Source: Periconia sp. R9002
Lineage: Eukaryota; Ascomycota; Dothideomycetes; Pleosporales; Periconiaceae
Length of the DNA stretch: 64,000 bases
NCBI GenBank assembly: GCA_023627715.1
Contig: JAMAHW010000079.1
Location: forward strand, 124,001-188,000
Direction of reading: 5' to 3'
Shown: piece after piece, positions 34,415 through 44,776 of the stretch
Layout: each line of letters begins with the position of its first letter
How positions within the stretch are numbered: the first letter of the stretch is position 1
The notes under the pieces: generated by a model
What the model saw: the letters and a program-made list of their open reading frames with translations, nothing else
Databases searched by the model: none
Told to the model about the DNA's origin: nothing
Program-made: the position numbers and the translations under genes

Positions 34415-35841
34415 TGAAGCATGGACATCAGAATTATGGTTAGTTGTTCTTGCTGTTTGGTTTTTTGGGGGGTATTTCTTTTTCTTGTATGCCTAGCTAT
34501 GTTTTAGTCTCATTGTTCGCGGTCTCTCTATCTTGGAGTCGTTTTGGCCATTTTGTTGTTTTTTAATAGCAACTTTTCCTTTTTACATGTCCAATGTTTC
34601 CTGCTTTTATCTTCAACTTGATTTATTAAAGTCTTATAGTGTCTTTCTATAATATCTCAATTAGTTCGATACTAGAGAAACTAGTTTACATTGCTAGAAT
34701 AAGAAAGGGTAACACACCATTTCAAATTACTTTTTTCACTCTACTATTTACCGTTTTGTTCTATCCCCAGGTTACCATATTTCACAGTATGTGAGGACAG
34801 ACAAAACACCATAAGTTTATATTTTGAACCGCAATCAGCAAGTGTCCATTTGCGATTCTAATATTTTTTTTCCGTTGAACAAATGAGAAAGGTTCTACCC
34901 CAATAAAGATAATAATCCAAAAGTAAGAAAGCAGAAACGTAAACCATCATTCATGGCAAAAATATCATATAAAGAAAGGCAAGGGCGTCAGTCATAGGAG
35001 ACTGACTGTCATTGTCCCGGGTGACCAGACTGGTCCGTCCATATCATGACGTCCACGATAATTCTAGCATATCTCCTCTCCATTTTAAGAACCAGTTTTT
35101 CCATCTGAGCACATATTTGACTTACTATTGGCGGCCACAGAAGCCCCACCGTTAAGATATTTGCACACCTTTTAAAGTTACCGACATCTGGGGCGCATAC
35201 CCGAATTCAGTTGCCGGCTGCATAGTCGAACTATAGCCTGATTCGTAGCATCATAACTCTCATATGCCCTACCTAATAATCCATGTCGCTTTTACTTGGA
35301 GTGCAAATCTGCGAACCAATGCCTTCGAAGTGTATAAAAAGTAGCGGGAATAACTATGCCACATTTGATCATTCATGCAACCTTGCTACCGAGGGCGCTG
35401 TAACTGACGTCAATTCTTCATGTAAATGCAGGAGTCTCGGATATTAAATGATGCGCTCAACTCAAAACACGCATCCAGTAGCGAGCAGTACCGCTCCTAC
35501 ACTATTTTTACTGTCTAATATATATATCACCATTCCACAACGGCACCAGGAAACGGGAATATCACTTCAATCCAACTCCACAAGGAGCAAATAATGTGAA
35601 CATGGAGAAGCAAAATAGGAGGATGTCGCCATATATTTCAATCACTGAATATAGTATTTATATTTACGACCCCGCAAAATCTATTTTATCCCCGGTAAGC
35701 CCACTTCACTGAGACCATCTTGCTCAAAGGCAGTATTTAAGCTACAGACTTCACCATGCTAGAGCAATGTAGCGCAGATCCCTTTCTTGAACCCAACTTG
35801 TTGAAACAAGCCACCGTGGTTCTAATCACATAGCACCCAAA
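34415..35841. other. AT-rich gene-free stretch
   Basis: About 1.4 kb, clearly richer in A and T than its neighbours, with no open frame of note on either strand. The last 100 bp include the leader of the feruloyl esterase gene. No transposon ends or repeats could be made out by eye. Confidence 0.5.
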
Positions 35842-36705
35842 ATGCATTGGCAATCCCTAGCCCTTCTCTTCAGCACAACCATCACCACCACTCTCGCCGC
35901 AAAAGCCTCCCCAGGCTGCGGGAAAGCCCCAACAGTCGTCACCCCCGATGCCGGCACGAAACCTCTCAGCGTAACCGTAGGCGGGCGCGCCCGCTCCTAC
36001 TACGTCAAACTCCCTACCAACTACAACAACACGCACCCCTACCGTCTCATCTTCACGCTCCACGCGTTCGGGGGAACAGCGCAGCAAGTAACGGTTGGAA
36101 CTGGTGGCTACCTACCCTATTATGGCCTTCCATCCCTCATCAACGACACCGTGGGAGCCATCTACGTCGCGCCCGACGGCATCAGCAACGGGTGGCAGAA
36201 CACTAACAACTCAGACGTAACCTTCATCAGCACGCTCGTCAAAACCCTCAACGACGACCTCTGCATCGACGAGAACCTACGCTTCTCGACGGGCTTCAGC
36301 TACGGCAGCGCCATGTCGTACGCCATCGCCTGCTCACTCGCAAAGGACTTCCGCGCCGTCGCCGCGCTCTCCGGAAACCCATCTATCAGCGGCTGCGTCG
36401 GCGGCAACGACCCCATCGCGTACTACGCCCAGCACGGCGTATCCGATCAAGTGCTCCCAATTGCAGGCGGCCGCCAGATGCGTGATCGCTTCGTTAAAAA
36501 CAATGGATGTACTGCAGTGACGGCGCAGGAACCGGCGGCCGGGAGTGGTAAACATATCAAGACGGTGTATCAGGGGTGCGATCCAAGGTATCCTGTTGTG
36601 TGGGTGGCCTTTGATGGCCCCCACACGCCGCAACCGACGGATGCGGGGACTACAACGACGTTCTCGCATTTCGAGACGTGGGAGTTTTTCAAGCAGTTTA
36701 CGTGA
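35842..36705 (+). CDS. faeC: Secreted feruloyl esterase C-like (CE1) esterase
   Basis: Intronless gene for 287 residues. A signal peptide (MHWQSLALLFSTTITTTLAA) is followed by SPGCGKAP, the start of mature FaeC-type enzymes. The alpha/beta-hydrolase core has LIFTLHAFGGTAQQ, GAIYVAPDGISNGW and GFSYGSAMS, the G-x-S-x-G elbow with Ser153 as nucleophile, and a C-terminal PHTPQ and FSHFETWEFF with candidate catalytic His. The fold is shared with PHB-depolymerase-type esterases. It should release ferulic or related cinnamic acids from arabinoxylan or pectin outside the cell. The symbol reflects resemblance to Aspergillus faeC and not proof of substrate. Length is typical for the catalytic domain without a carbohydrate-binding module. 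Confidence 0.88.
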   Translation: MHWQSLALLFSTTITTTLAAKASPGCGKAPTVVTPDAGTKPLSVTVGGRARSYYVKLPTNYNNTHPYRLIFTLHAFGGTAQQVTVGTGGYLPYYGLPSLINDTVGAIYVAPDGISNGWQNTNNSDVTFISTLVKTLNDDLCIDENLRFSTGFSYGSAMSYAIACSLAKDFRAVAALSGNPSISGCVGGNDPIAYYAQHGVSDQVLPIAGGRQMRDRFVKNNGCTAVTAQEPAAGSGKHIKTVYQGCDPRYPVVWVAFDGPHTPQPTDAGTTTTFSHFETWEFFKQFT

Positions 36706-37823
36706 GATAGGGGGGTGTATCGTGCGGGTCGCGCGCTAAAAGGAGTGGTTGGTGGATGAGCACGCTTGTTCAGGGATCTGCATAGTTTGCGTGTATACGA
36801 TATGGCTCGAGCGCGAGGACTTCGAATTCAAGTACATGGTTGAACGTGCTTTCGGTTCTCACGTCCCATTGAACGTATCTTGAAACATGACCGAACGGTG
36901 TTGCAAGGCCGGGGTTCATATATTATTTTACAGGGGAATGACGAATATCAGGAGACCTAAAATATTGTATTTTCGATGGCATCGTAAATCAATCAACTTT
37001 CTGGCGCAGCAAAACATAAGCTACATATCAAATCTCAATTGAAGAGATATAAAAACCTCAGTTTCTTGGTGCACATAATGCAATTCTACGTAGGTTTTTC
37101 TAGCATGCTGAATGGTATAGAGAGGGTAAACCTCTCGATTTCAGTTCAAATATATGTAGGCGGTTACTTCTTCATTGGGCATGTACCCCTTTTCCTCATG
37201 CATGAGTGACATTCCTACGCAATTGCGTAAAGCCAAGACCTCCAAACCGCAGAACCATTCACATCTCACTAACGTCGCTCCCTGTAGGTCAACAATTCCT
37301 TAATTCGAAAATACGAGCGGTACCTTGACTTTATACTGCTACAGCTCAGCCCATGTATTGGTATCTGTATTTTCTCTTTGGTACGTCTTCTCGTGCTACA
37401 TATCTAAGAGCACTCTATATCTAGTTAATATAAAAATACTACTGCGTGATCGCATAATTAGTTCTCACCGCTGTCTAGTCTACTAAACAGGATGAACTAT
37501 CTAACCCTATAGTTCATTCTAGCATGGAAAGTTTGAATTGATCATCGCAGAGTATTTTTACCCTGGGTATCGACACAGGCAAATCGAAAAAGACACAACG
37601 TAACGTCCTCGGCCAGGACGAACACACAAGCAACTGTTTGCGCACGTGATTAGAAGCTGACGCACGTGATCAGTATGGTTGTGTAGTAGATCACTCCGTC
37701 CCATTTTCATAGAACCATCCACCACCCAACTTTCACCTTCCTCTTTCCAGTTTATTCTAACATATACAGAGATTGTTACCAGCTTGTTTGCTAGTATCGC
37801 ATAGGGATTTTTGCAGGGTCGCC
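36706..37823. other. Intergenic region upstream of NLR-like gene
   Basis: About 1.1 kb, AT-rich. I looked for an N-terminal effector domain for the NLR downstream (HeLo, purine phosphorylase, patatin or HET type) and found none in any frame. A minus-strand frame at 37558-37869 has no features. Confidence 0.5.
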
Positions 37824-39776
37824 ATGGATGCCCTATGTACGTAAGACCGTTGCCTATAGAGCAGAGCAAAACCAGGCGCTTATAGAAGATTGCTGCTACT
37901 AGCGAGTGATGCCCTGTTTATCGTGCCTTTTGCGAGGGACGACTGGTTCGTCGGTCGAGAGGACACCATTGCTAAAATTAGCGAGCGCAAAAAAGCAGCC
38001 GCGTCAAGGCACGCGCGAGTAGCTTTGGTTGGGCTCGGAGGTGTTGGGTGAGCATTGTTGCACTATGCCTGCTGCGAGCAGTATTATTGACGAGAGACTA
38101 GGAAGTCGCAGATTGCCATTGAGTATGCCTACAGAATCCAGACGGCAGAGCCACATGTATTGGTAGTCTGGATACATGCAAGCAACCCTACCCGATTCCG
38201 GCAAGGATATAGAAATTTAGCTGACAAGCTTTCACTGCCTGGGGGGGAGGACGCAAAGGAGGACATCTTGCAGCAAGTCTATGCCTGGCTTTCAGACCCG
38301 CGGAATGGGCCATGGCTGATGATCCTCGATGACATTGACGACGACGGCGTCTTTTTTTCTGAAGATCAAAACAGCACAGACATAGACGCTGTGCAGGCAG
38401 ATCACGGCAGGCCACTCGAGAGCTTCCTTCCTCAGGCGGCGCACGGGACGATTCTGATCACGTCAAGAAACAACGTAGCAGCTACTAATCTCGTGGGTAG
38501 ACATGGCGACGTTGTCCAGGTTGAGCCGATGGAAGAAGAGGAGGCATTGGCGCTGCTCCACACTAGAGTACCATTTGGCGGCTCTAGTCGAGCAGACGCC
38601 AAAGCGCTTGTCAACGTGCTAGAACACATACCTCTTGCTATTACACACGCTGCGGCATACATCAAGACGCGAACATTTACAACAACAATTTCTACCTATC
38701 TTAAGCTGTTCCGCGAGAGCAAGGCCAACCAGCTGCATCTACTTAGCAGGAAGGAGTGGAAAGACATTCGACGAGACCACAGCATCCGAGACGCGGTGAT
38801 TACAACATGGCAGATTTCGTTCGAGCACATCCGGAAGACGGAGCGGTCGGCTGCGGACCTGCTTGCGCTGATGAGCATGTTTGACGAGCAGGGGATCCCG
38901 CGCTGGCTGCTACTACGGCAGACCCACACTAGCCAGCTAGACTTTGACGACGCTCTGGCGCCTCTGCTCATCTTCTCCCTCGTGAAGGTGGACATTGAGA
39001 CGCAGGCATTGACGATGCACCGGCTAGTGCAGCTGTCGATGAGGACATGGCTGGATGCGGAGAAGGAGCTCGACAGGTGGGTAAAGGAGTCGATCCAGGC
39101 TCTAAGAGTGGCATTTCCGCCCCTGAGATATCCGAGTTGGGAGCAGTGCAAAGTGCTGCTGCCGCACGTGAAAGAGATAGCAAGCCACAGGACGGAAGAC
39201 AAGGAAGAGTTGGAGAAGCAAGCGGGGAGCGTTTGGAGGGCAGGGTGGTTTCTATTTGTAAATGGAGAGTACACGGCAGCGGAGGGGATTCTTCGGCGGT
39301 CGTTAGACATCATGGAGAAGGTATCTGGGCGAGAGCACCCCAACACGCTCGCCGGCGTTAGCCAGTTTGGGTCGGTGCTGTCGAAGCAGGGAAAGTATGA
39401 AGAGGCAGAAGCGATACATCGACGAGCGCTGGAAGGGAGCGAGAAGGTGCTTGGGCGAGAGCACCGTAACACGCTCATCAGCGTTAGCAAGCTTGGGTTA
39501 GTGCTGTCGAAGCAGGGAAAGTATGAAGAGGCAGAAGCGATGCTTCGACGAGCGCTGGAAGGAAAGGAGAAGGTGCTTGGGCGAGAGCATCCCCGCACGC
39601 TCGACAGCGTATACAACCTGGCATTCCTGTTTCATCAGAAGCAACATTACTCTGCCGCTATCAACCTGTATCAGCGAGCATACGAAGGCTACGACAAAGT
39701 ACTTAGTGCACAGCATCCTACCACCATAACTTGTTTCCGTGACTATCAATCTGCTTTACAGGAAAGTGGGCCATAA
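37824..39776 (+). CDS. NB-ARC/TPR NLR-like protein without N-terminal effector domain
   Basis: Three exons (37824-37840, 37886-38047, 38102-39776) give 617 residues. The P-loop GLGGVGKSQIA is only seen after splicing 38048-38101; before it comes PFARDDWFVGRED, the usual entry to fungal NB-ARC domains. Walker B is LMILDDIDDD, followed by ILITSRN (sensor), PLAITHAAAYI (GxP-like) and a winged-helix region with MHRLVQLSMR (MHD-like). The C-terminus has four TPR units of 42 residues (about 430-600) of the kinesin-light-chain kind (EEAEAxxRRALE, LGREHPxTL). Such proteins sense non-self or stress by nucleotide-driven assembly. The first exon of 17 bases is the weakest part of the model, and the true start could differ. 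No HeLo, HET or hydrolase domain is attached. Confidence 0.85.
39361..39612 (+). repeat. Near-identical tandem TPR-coding units
   Basis: Two consecutive 126-base units (39361-39486 and 39487-39612) in the NLR-like gene differ at about 19 positions by hand count, so roughly 85 percent identical. They share an uninterrupted block of 38 bases coding for LSKQGKYEEAEA. The unit before (39235-39360) and the one after are much more diverged. Confidence 0.85.
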
Positions 39777-40169
39777 ATTTGTACTATAAATCACAAAAAC
39801 TATTCAAGTTATGAAATCTATTCATCTAAGACATGCTATGTAGATATCATGACAATGCGGCCACAAAAACACCAAACAAAACAGCAAGAAAGAAAAAAAG
39901 ATGACCCAGGAACCAGTTTTCATCTATAACTATCAAAAAACACCAGAAAAAAAAAGAGTTAAATCCACAGTTTCCACAAAACTTTTTGCCTTCGGTAAAG
40001 AAGAACAAATATACACCATCCATCGAAGCGAATGAGTGACCGAAAAACAATCCATACTTTATATCCAAACCATACCAATTTCTATATACAGTGCTTCTCA
40101 TGTCCCATTCCAAGCAACACGACACCGTTCACAGGTCGTCGAAGGCGTACAATCCAAGAAAGAAGCTTC
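39777..40169. other. Convergent 3' intergenic region
   Basis: A-rich spacer between the NLR stop and the 3' end of the Kex2-repeat gene, with several A runs at 39890-39970. No gene is seen. Confidence 0.5.
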
Positions 40170-41324
40170 TTAGTTGTTGATGGCGGGCTTGGTGGAAGCC
40201 TTAGCAGTGGGCTTCGCAGGAGAGGGTTTGGCACCGACGCCGGAGGGCTTAGCACCGCCGGAAGGCTTGCTGTGGGTAGGCTTTCCAGTTCCGTGGGGCT
40301 TGCCAGTTCCCTTGGGGATCTTGGGCTTGGTTCCCGTGGGCTTTGCGGAACCCTTGGTCTTGGAGGGCTTGGGGATAGCGGCTTCTTCCTCGGCCTGGGC
40401 CTCGGCGTTGCGGGCAGCGAGGTTGTAGCTGATTTCTAGGCGCTTCTCGAGGCTGTCGTCGGACTCGTCGTCGGTGCTGTCGCTGCCGGTGGAGGGAGTC
40501 GTAGGGGTGGTGGTTGTGGAGTCGGTGGGAGCGGGGGCAGCGGCAGAAGAAGCACCGGAGGCTTTGCCCTGGCCTTTGCCTTGACCTTTGCCTTGACCAG
40601 CTTGGGGAATGCCAGAGGGAGCAACACCACCGGTTCCTGAAGGTCCGGCATGACCCTTTCCTTGACCCTTGCCTTTGCCTTTGCCCTTTCCAGCGATGGG
40701 CGCTCCAGTCGGTTTGGCACTACCTTGTCCTTTGCCGGAAGGACCTTTGCCGGAAGGAGCTTGACGTTCCTTGAGGCTGCCACCGGACGAGCCAGATGGC
40801 TCGGGATCACTAGTATCTGTAGGCTGGGGAGCGCTTGAAGACTTTCCTTTGGCCTTGGCCTTGCCACCGGGAGCAGAAGCTTTGCCAGTGGTCAGGGGAA
40901 CGCCTGGGCGCTGGCTCCTGCCTTGGCGCCTCTCAAGGCTGCTGTCCGCGTCCTCGGACTCATCGCCAGTCGAGGTTTCAGGAGTCGTGGGGGTAGTGGT
41001 GTCAGTGGGCTGGGCTGGGGCAGCACTGGCTACTCCAGAGGACTTTCCGCCCTTGGCTTGTCCCTTTCCTTTGCCAGCCTGAGCGCTGGGAGCACCAGTC
41101 GGCTTAGCAAAACCACCGGTACCCTTTCCTTGAGGTGCACCAGTTCCCTTTCCTTGTGGGGCACCCGTGGGGCGCGCACCAGCAGGGAAGCTCGAAGGGA
41201 ACGCTCCACTGTGTTGAGGAGCTCCAGAAGAAACAGCTCCGGGCTTCTTGTTGTCCATGCCAGCCGGCCTCTGGGGCAGAGCGAGCGTAGAGCCGAGAAG
41301 AGCGAGAACGACGAAAGACTTCAT
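40170..41324 (-). CDS. Secreted Lys/Gly-rich repeat protein with Kex2-like sites
   Basis: Intronless, 384 residues. A signal peptide (MKSFVVLALLGSTLALP) is followed by low complexity. The protein alternates between cationic blocks rich in GKG, QGKG and AKPTGAP and acidic Thr/Ser/Pro/Asp linkers. Each linker ends in a similar cue: SSLERR (129-133), GSLKER (183-187) and DSLEKR (291-295). The last is a good dibasic Kex2 site and the first is RR; KER is weaker. This cationic block, acidic linker, cue order repeated three times resembles fungal Kex2-processed repeat proteins, from which secreted peptides are cut. The C-terminal 60 residues are Lys/Pro/Gly-rich again. No homolog is recognised and the function is unknown; a wall-binding polycation is an equally good reading. 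Confidence 0.85.
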   Translation of the reverse strand: MKSFVVLALLGSTLALPQRPAGMDNKKPGAVSSGAPQHSGAFPSSFPAGARPTGAPQGKGTGAPQGKGTGGFAKPTGAPSAQAGKGKGQAKGGKSSGVASAAPAQPTDTTTPTTPETSTGDESEDADSSLERRQGRSQRPGVPLTTGKASAPGGKAKAKGKSSSAPQPTDTSDPEPSGSSGGSLKERQAPSGKGPSGKGQGSAKPTGAPIAGKGKGKGKGQGKGHAGPSGTGGVAPSGIPQAGQGKGQGKGQGKASGASSAAAPAPTDSTTTTPTTPSTGSDSTDDESDDSLEKRLEISYNLAARNAEAQAEEEAAIPKPSKTKGSAKPTGTKPKIPKGTGKPHGTGKPTHSKPSGGAKPSGVGAKPSPAKPTAKASTKPAINN

Positions 41325-42742
41325 GTTGAAAGTTGGTAAAGGTGTGTTTGGAAAAAGTTGTTGTGTTGGATTGATTCGAATGGTAGTTCAAAAAGAGAGA
41401 CTGGCGCAGCCAATGAGTGAATGAAGGAGATAATGGAAAGAAAGAATGTGAAGTGGTAGTGAATTGGAGATGTGATGAAGATCTGGATGAGGATTGTTGA
41501 GGGCGAAAATGCCTTTCTTCTTATATCTCTTGAAGCATGCATACGAGTCTCTGGCATTTAGTACAGTCCTAAAAGGGAACGCTTTCGCTAGTAGTCTCGC
41601 ACCCCTGTCAGCTCCGGGTGCACTAACTTGCAGTAATACTCCGCACATCAGGCTGTCAGCATAGACCAGTCCGCGGTCTCGGTGGGTCCTGAATGTCATT
41701 AGTGTACGCTTTGTTTGAAGCATATCCAAACAGCAGCACTCAAGGGTACGCAGATCCAACGAGGGGAAGTCCGTCAACACCAAACTACGGATTCGCAGCG
41801 GGTTACAGCCCTGTGCGCTTTGCGCATCACGCGTCTTCATGTTTGAGGACGCCAGGAGGCACATGGGGGCCATCTAGCGATTCTCAGCGAATGAGAACCA
41901 CTGTTTCTCAGACGGCATGTTCCGCTAAGGATGGTTAAGGGATTCCATCTAGAGTGCCGCTCAGATGCTTGAGGCCACGGACGCGTTCAAGCATTGATCT
42001 TGATCGGTAGTATGAAACCCCTGGGAGAAAAAAAAAAGCAGAAAAATGGTTGAAACGCCGTTGTTTCCTTCGTCATCGGTTGACGTATGTTGATTGGCAT
42101 GGTGGGTCCCCGACATTATGCTCTACCGCTTTTCTGTTTCAATGCATCCCTGGAAGGCTGGAATATGCATCAATGCAATGCGCCGATCGCATGGCTTAAA
42201 GTGTACAGCCGCCTCGACATGCCAAACAAACATTTCTATAAATGAAAAGATCGCACCACGGGATACCGACCGCGTGGCCCATGAAAAACAATGTGCTCGA
42301 AACGGTAGACAGGTGTAGCAAATGATAAAAAGTCCGGTTTCGTGGTGACATGTTGACATGGAACGAGACCATCACTGCCATGACGGTTGGTGGCGTGCTC
42401 CGCTTGGTTGCGCGTCCATCCCAGAGCGGCATGGGAGCTGTAGTCCGTTGTTGTGACCCATAGCATGCCCAAAACGTGCACAATGACGAGACGCTCGGGA
42501 CCAATGGTGTAAAGTGATGGAAGAGCGGACGGACGTCCGTTAATACCGATTGCAGAGTGATGCTGAATGATTCGAAATGTTGTTATGGATTGACGTGCTT
42601 GTTGATTCTGAATGTACAATCCTATGAACCTGCAATTTTATTTTGGGTCGTGCAATCTGAAAAAGTAAAGTCTCGAACAGTGTACGCTGGCCAAAGACGA
42701 TGACTGAAGCAACAATTGTCCCCCTGTAGTTGTTACGATCAA
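41325..42742. other. Intergenic region upstream of Kex2-repeat gene
   Basis: About 1.4 kb between two minus-strand genes. The part near 41325-41560 is the promoter and leader of the repeat protein. The remaining sequence has overlapping short frames (for example 41388-41873 minus, 42196-42619 minus) without support. Confidence 0.45.
41520..41525 (-). promoter_or_regulatory. Possible TATA box of Kex2-repeat gene
   Basis: TATAAG read on the minus strand, about 200 bp before the start codon at 41324, followed by a pyrimidine-rich leader. The position would suit a strongly expressed secreted-protein gene with a long leader. Weak evidence. Confidence 0.35.
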
Positions 42743-44311
42743 TCATAGCCAACCGATTCGCTTTGCTGCGTAACTCCAACCGGAAAGCAATGCGCTCGCT
42801 CCTGTGAATACTATCAGGGCACCATAACCACTGCCATATGCTACTCCAGCTCTCCATGATCCTGCCCGTAGTAAAGCTTCCGATAACGGACCACTGCACA
42901 GATTGGCGAGCCCTTTACCTGCCGATAGACATGCAAAAATCATTCCCAAATCTGCATGTTCCCTTTTCTCCTTGGTGTCTCGCATGATTGCGCTCCATGA
43001 ACTGGAGTACGAACCGGCAAACGCTCCGTACACTACACAAAAAACGTACAACACGGGAAGTGAAGTTGCAAAACCCCAGAGAAGAAACACTGCTAATGTT
43101 GATGTTGCAGCAGCAATACAAAGACAATTAGTCACATCGAATCGATCCACCGCAGTCCCCATCGAAAGGCATCCGACGAAGCCAGCAAAGTTGAACAAGA
43201 TAACAGTTACTGTGCTTTGGAGGCTTGTTGCACCGAGAGAACGCGCATACAACGGCATGTAAATAGCTGGGAGAAAGTAGCCGATTCCCTGGATGATAAT
43301 GGTTGATTCATGGATGAGAAACTTCCGGCAAGTCCAGAACGACATATCGAACCTCCGAGATTGCGAAGCTTGCGACAAGGGCAGCCGGGGCTTGAAGAAG
43401 AGCAGCACCGGAAAGTTGAGGACCACAAAGGAGAGAGCGCAGACTCTCAGTGTGGTGCGGAATCCATACTTCTCCAATAGCCACTGGAGGACTACGGGAA
43501 GAATGGCACCAGAAAGTCCGAGTCCAGCCATGGTAACGCCGTATGCGAATCCACGCTTGCGAACCCACCACTCCTCGATATAGAACAGAATTGGCGTCCA
43601 AGCGAGCCCGCCTCCGATCGAGTATACGATCCCTTGGGTCGCGATAAGATGAGTGACAGTCGTGGAAAAAGATCCAAGCCCTAGTGCTAGACACATAATG
43701 CTGAGTCCCACGGGAGTGGCCCATGCGCGTAGCCGTGGGAAGACCTTAAGAAGTACAAACATGGGGATGATACTCATGTACATTATACCCTGTTTTTCAT
43801 CAGTCACAACTGTCTTGTAAGAAATTTGCTTCTTTCCACAGAAATTCAATCTCCAGAGCTGCTCCATGGGAGTCGGAAAATCTACATGCAGCATCGTAGT
43901 GAAGAAATGAAGTTGTTCGGCAATCTGGAGTGATACGAATCGAACATACCATAGCACAAGCCCCGACAACAGCAATATTTTTCTGCCCTGCAAATGCGTA
44001 GGTGCTGTAATACTCCTGAAAAATTCCATAAGACGCCGCAAATCCTGTGAAAGCGTAAGTAAATAAGCGTTCGCTTTTCCTTTCACGTCTAAAAACTCCG
44101 GTGATATTAGCGTACCCCATATCAGCCCTTCGAGCATAAAGCATGCGAAGAGAAATAGCCAAGCATCTTTTCCGCCATCCGTTGGAGGCAAAGAGAATGA
44201 TTCTTGGGATGGAAGAGGTTCATTGCGATGAGGCTCAATCCCGTCATACGTTGAGGCCGCAACTTGACTATAATCGTTCAGTTCCACCTGTGTATCGATT
44301 GACGTAGACAT
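42743..44311 (-). CDS. MFS monocarboxylate-type transporter
   Basis: Three exons on the minus strand (44311-44116, 44044-43950, 43789-42743) give 445 residues. The N-terminal 48 residues are hydrophilic, then 12 helices follow. The pattern GKDAWLFLFACFMLEGLIWGFAASYGIFQEYY in helix 1 and GIMYMSIIPMF after exon 3 begins match the fungal MCT/SLC16-like group, as do EEWWVRKRGFAYGV (the loop between helices 4 and 5) and the PRLPLSQ central loop. The second intron is 160 bp, longer than others here, but the joined protein is continuous with the family. The substrate may be a monocarboxylate or other organic acid; this cannot be fixed. It is divergent from ORC4. Confidence 0.9.
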   Translation of the reverse strand: MSTSIDTQVELNDYSQVAASTYDGIEPHRNEPLPSQESFSLPPTDGGKDAWLFLFACFMLEGLIWGTLISPEFLDVKGKANAYLLTLSQDLRRLMEFFRSITAPTHLQGRKILLLSGLVLWYVRFVSLQIAEQLHFFTTMLHVDFPTPMEQLWRLNFCGKKQISYKTVVTDEKQGIMYMSIIPMFVLLKVFPRLRAWATPVGLSIMCLALGLGSFSTTVTHLIATQGIVYSIGGGLAWTPILFYIEEWWVRKRGFAYGVTMAGLGLSGAILPVVLQWLLEKYGFRTTLRVCALSFVVLNFPVLLFFKPRLPLSQASQSRRFDMSFWTCRKFLIHESTIIIQGIGYFLPAIYMPLYARSLGATSLQSTVTVILFNFAGFVGCLSMGTAVDRFDVTNCLCIAAATSTLAVFLLWGFATSLPVLYVFCVVYGAFAGSYSSSWSAIMRDTKEKREHADLGMIFACLSAGKGLANLCSGPLSEALLRAGSWRAGVAYGSGYGALIVFTGASALLSGWSYAAKRIGWL

Positions 44312-44776
44312 TTTAGGCCGTGGTCATCAACCTATATAGAGTGAGGAGGTGTAGCAAAGCAAATAGATATCCGCAAGATTGAATGAATGTACCACGCGGG
44401 TTGATAAGTCAAATAGTGAGTCACATGTGGAGCCTGAAGGATTACGCCATTGAATCAACGATAGGGCGTGCAGATAGCCGGATAACCGTAAAATATCGAT
44501 ACGTTCATTCATGTACATACATGGAAAATCAACTAGTCACTTATCTAGATGTAGAAGTAAGTGCTTTAACCGATGATAAGCGATAACAGTTGCTTACATG
44601 AAGTGGCTGAACTGTGGCGCAATGTGGCCGTGCATAGCAACGCGGGAAAGAATGCACGACGCGCTTGGATTCCACATTAACGTCGATTGTACAGCCAGCA
44701 ACCACTATGTCGCCGATGCAATAACATAAACCTTCGACTTAACTCGCGTATTTTCGATCCTTATCTCTTCACCGCA
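44312..44776. other. Divergent promoter region
   Basis: A 465-bp spacer between the transporter start and the ORC4 start. An in-frame Met at 44687 would extend ORC4 by 30 residues. No specific element is identified. Confidence 0.45.

Noticed and set aside
38696..39616. 306-codon minus-strand frame inside the NLR-like gene
   Set aside because: Antisense shadow; the plus strand encodes clear NB-ARC and TPR motifs.
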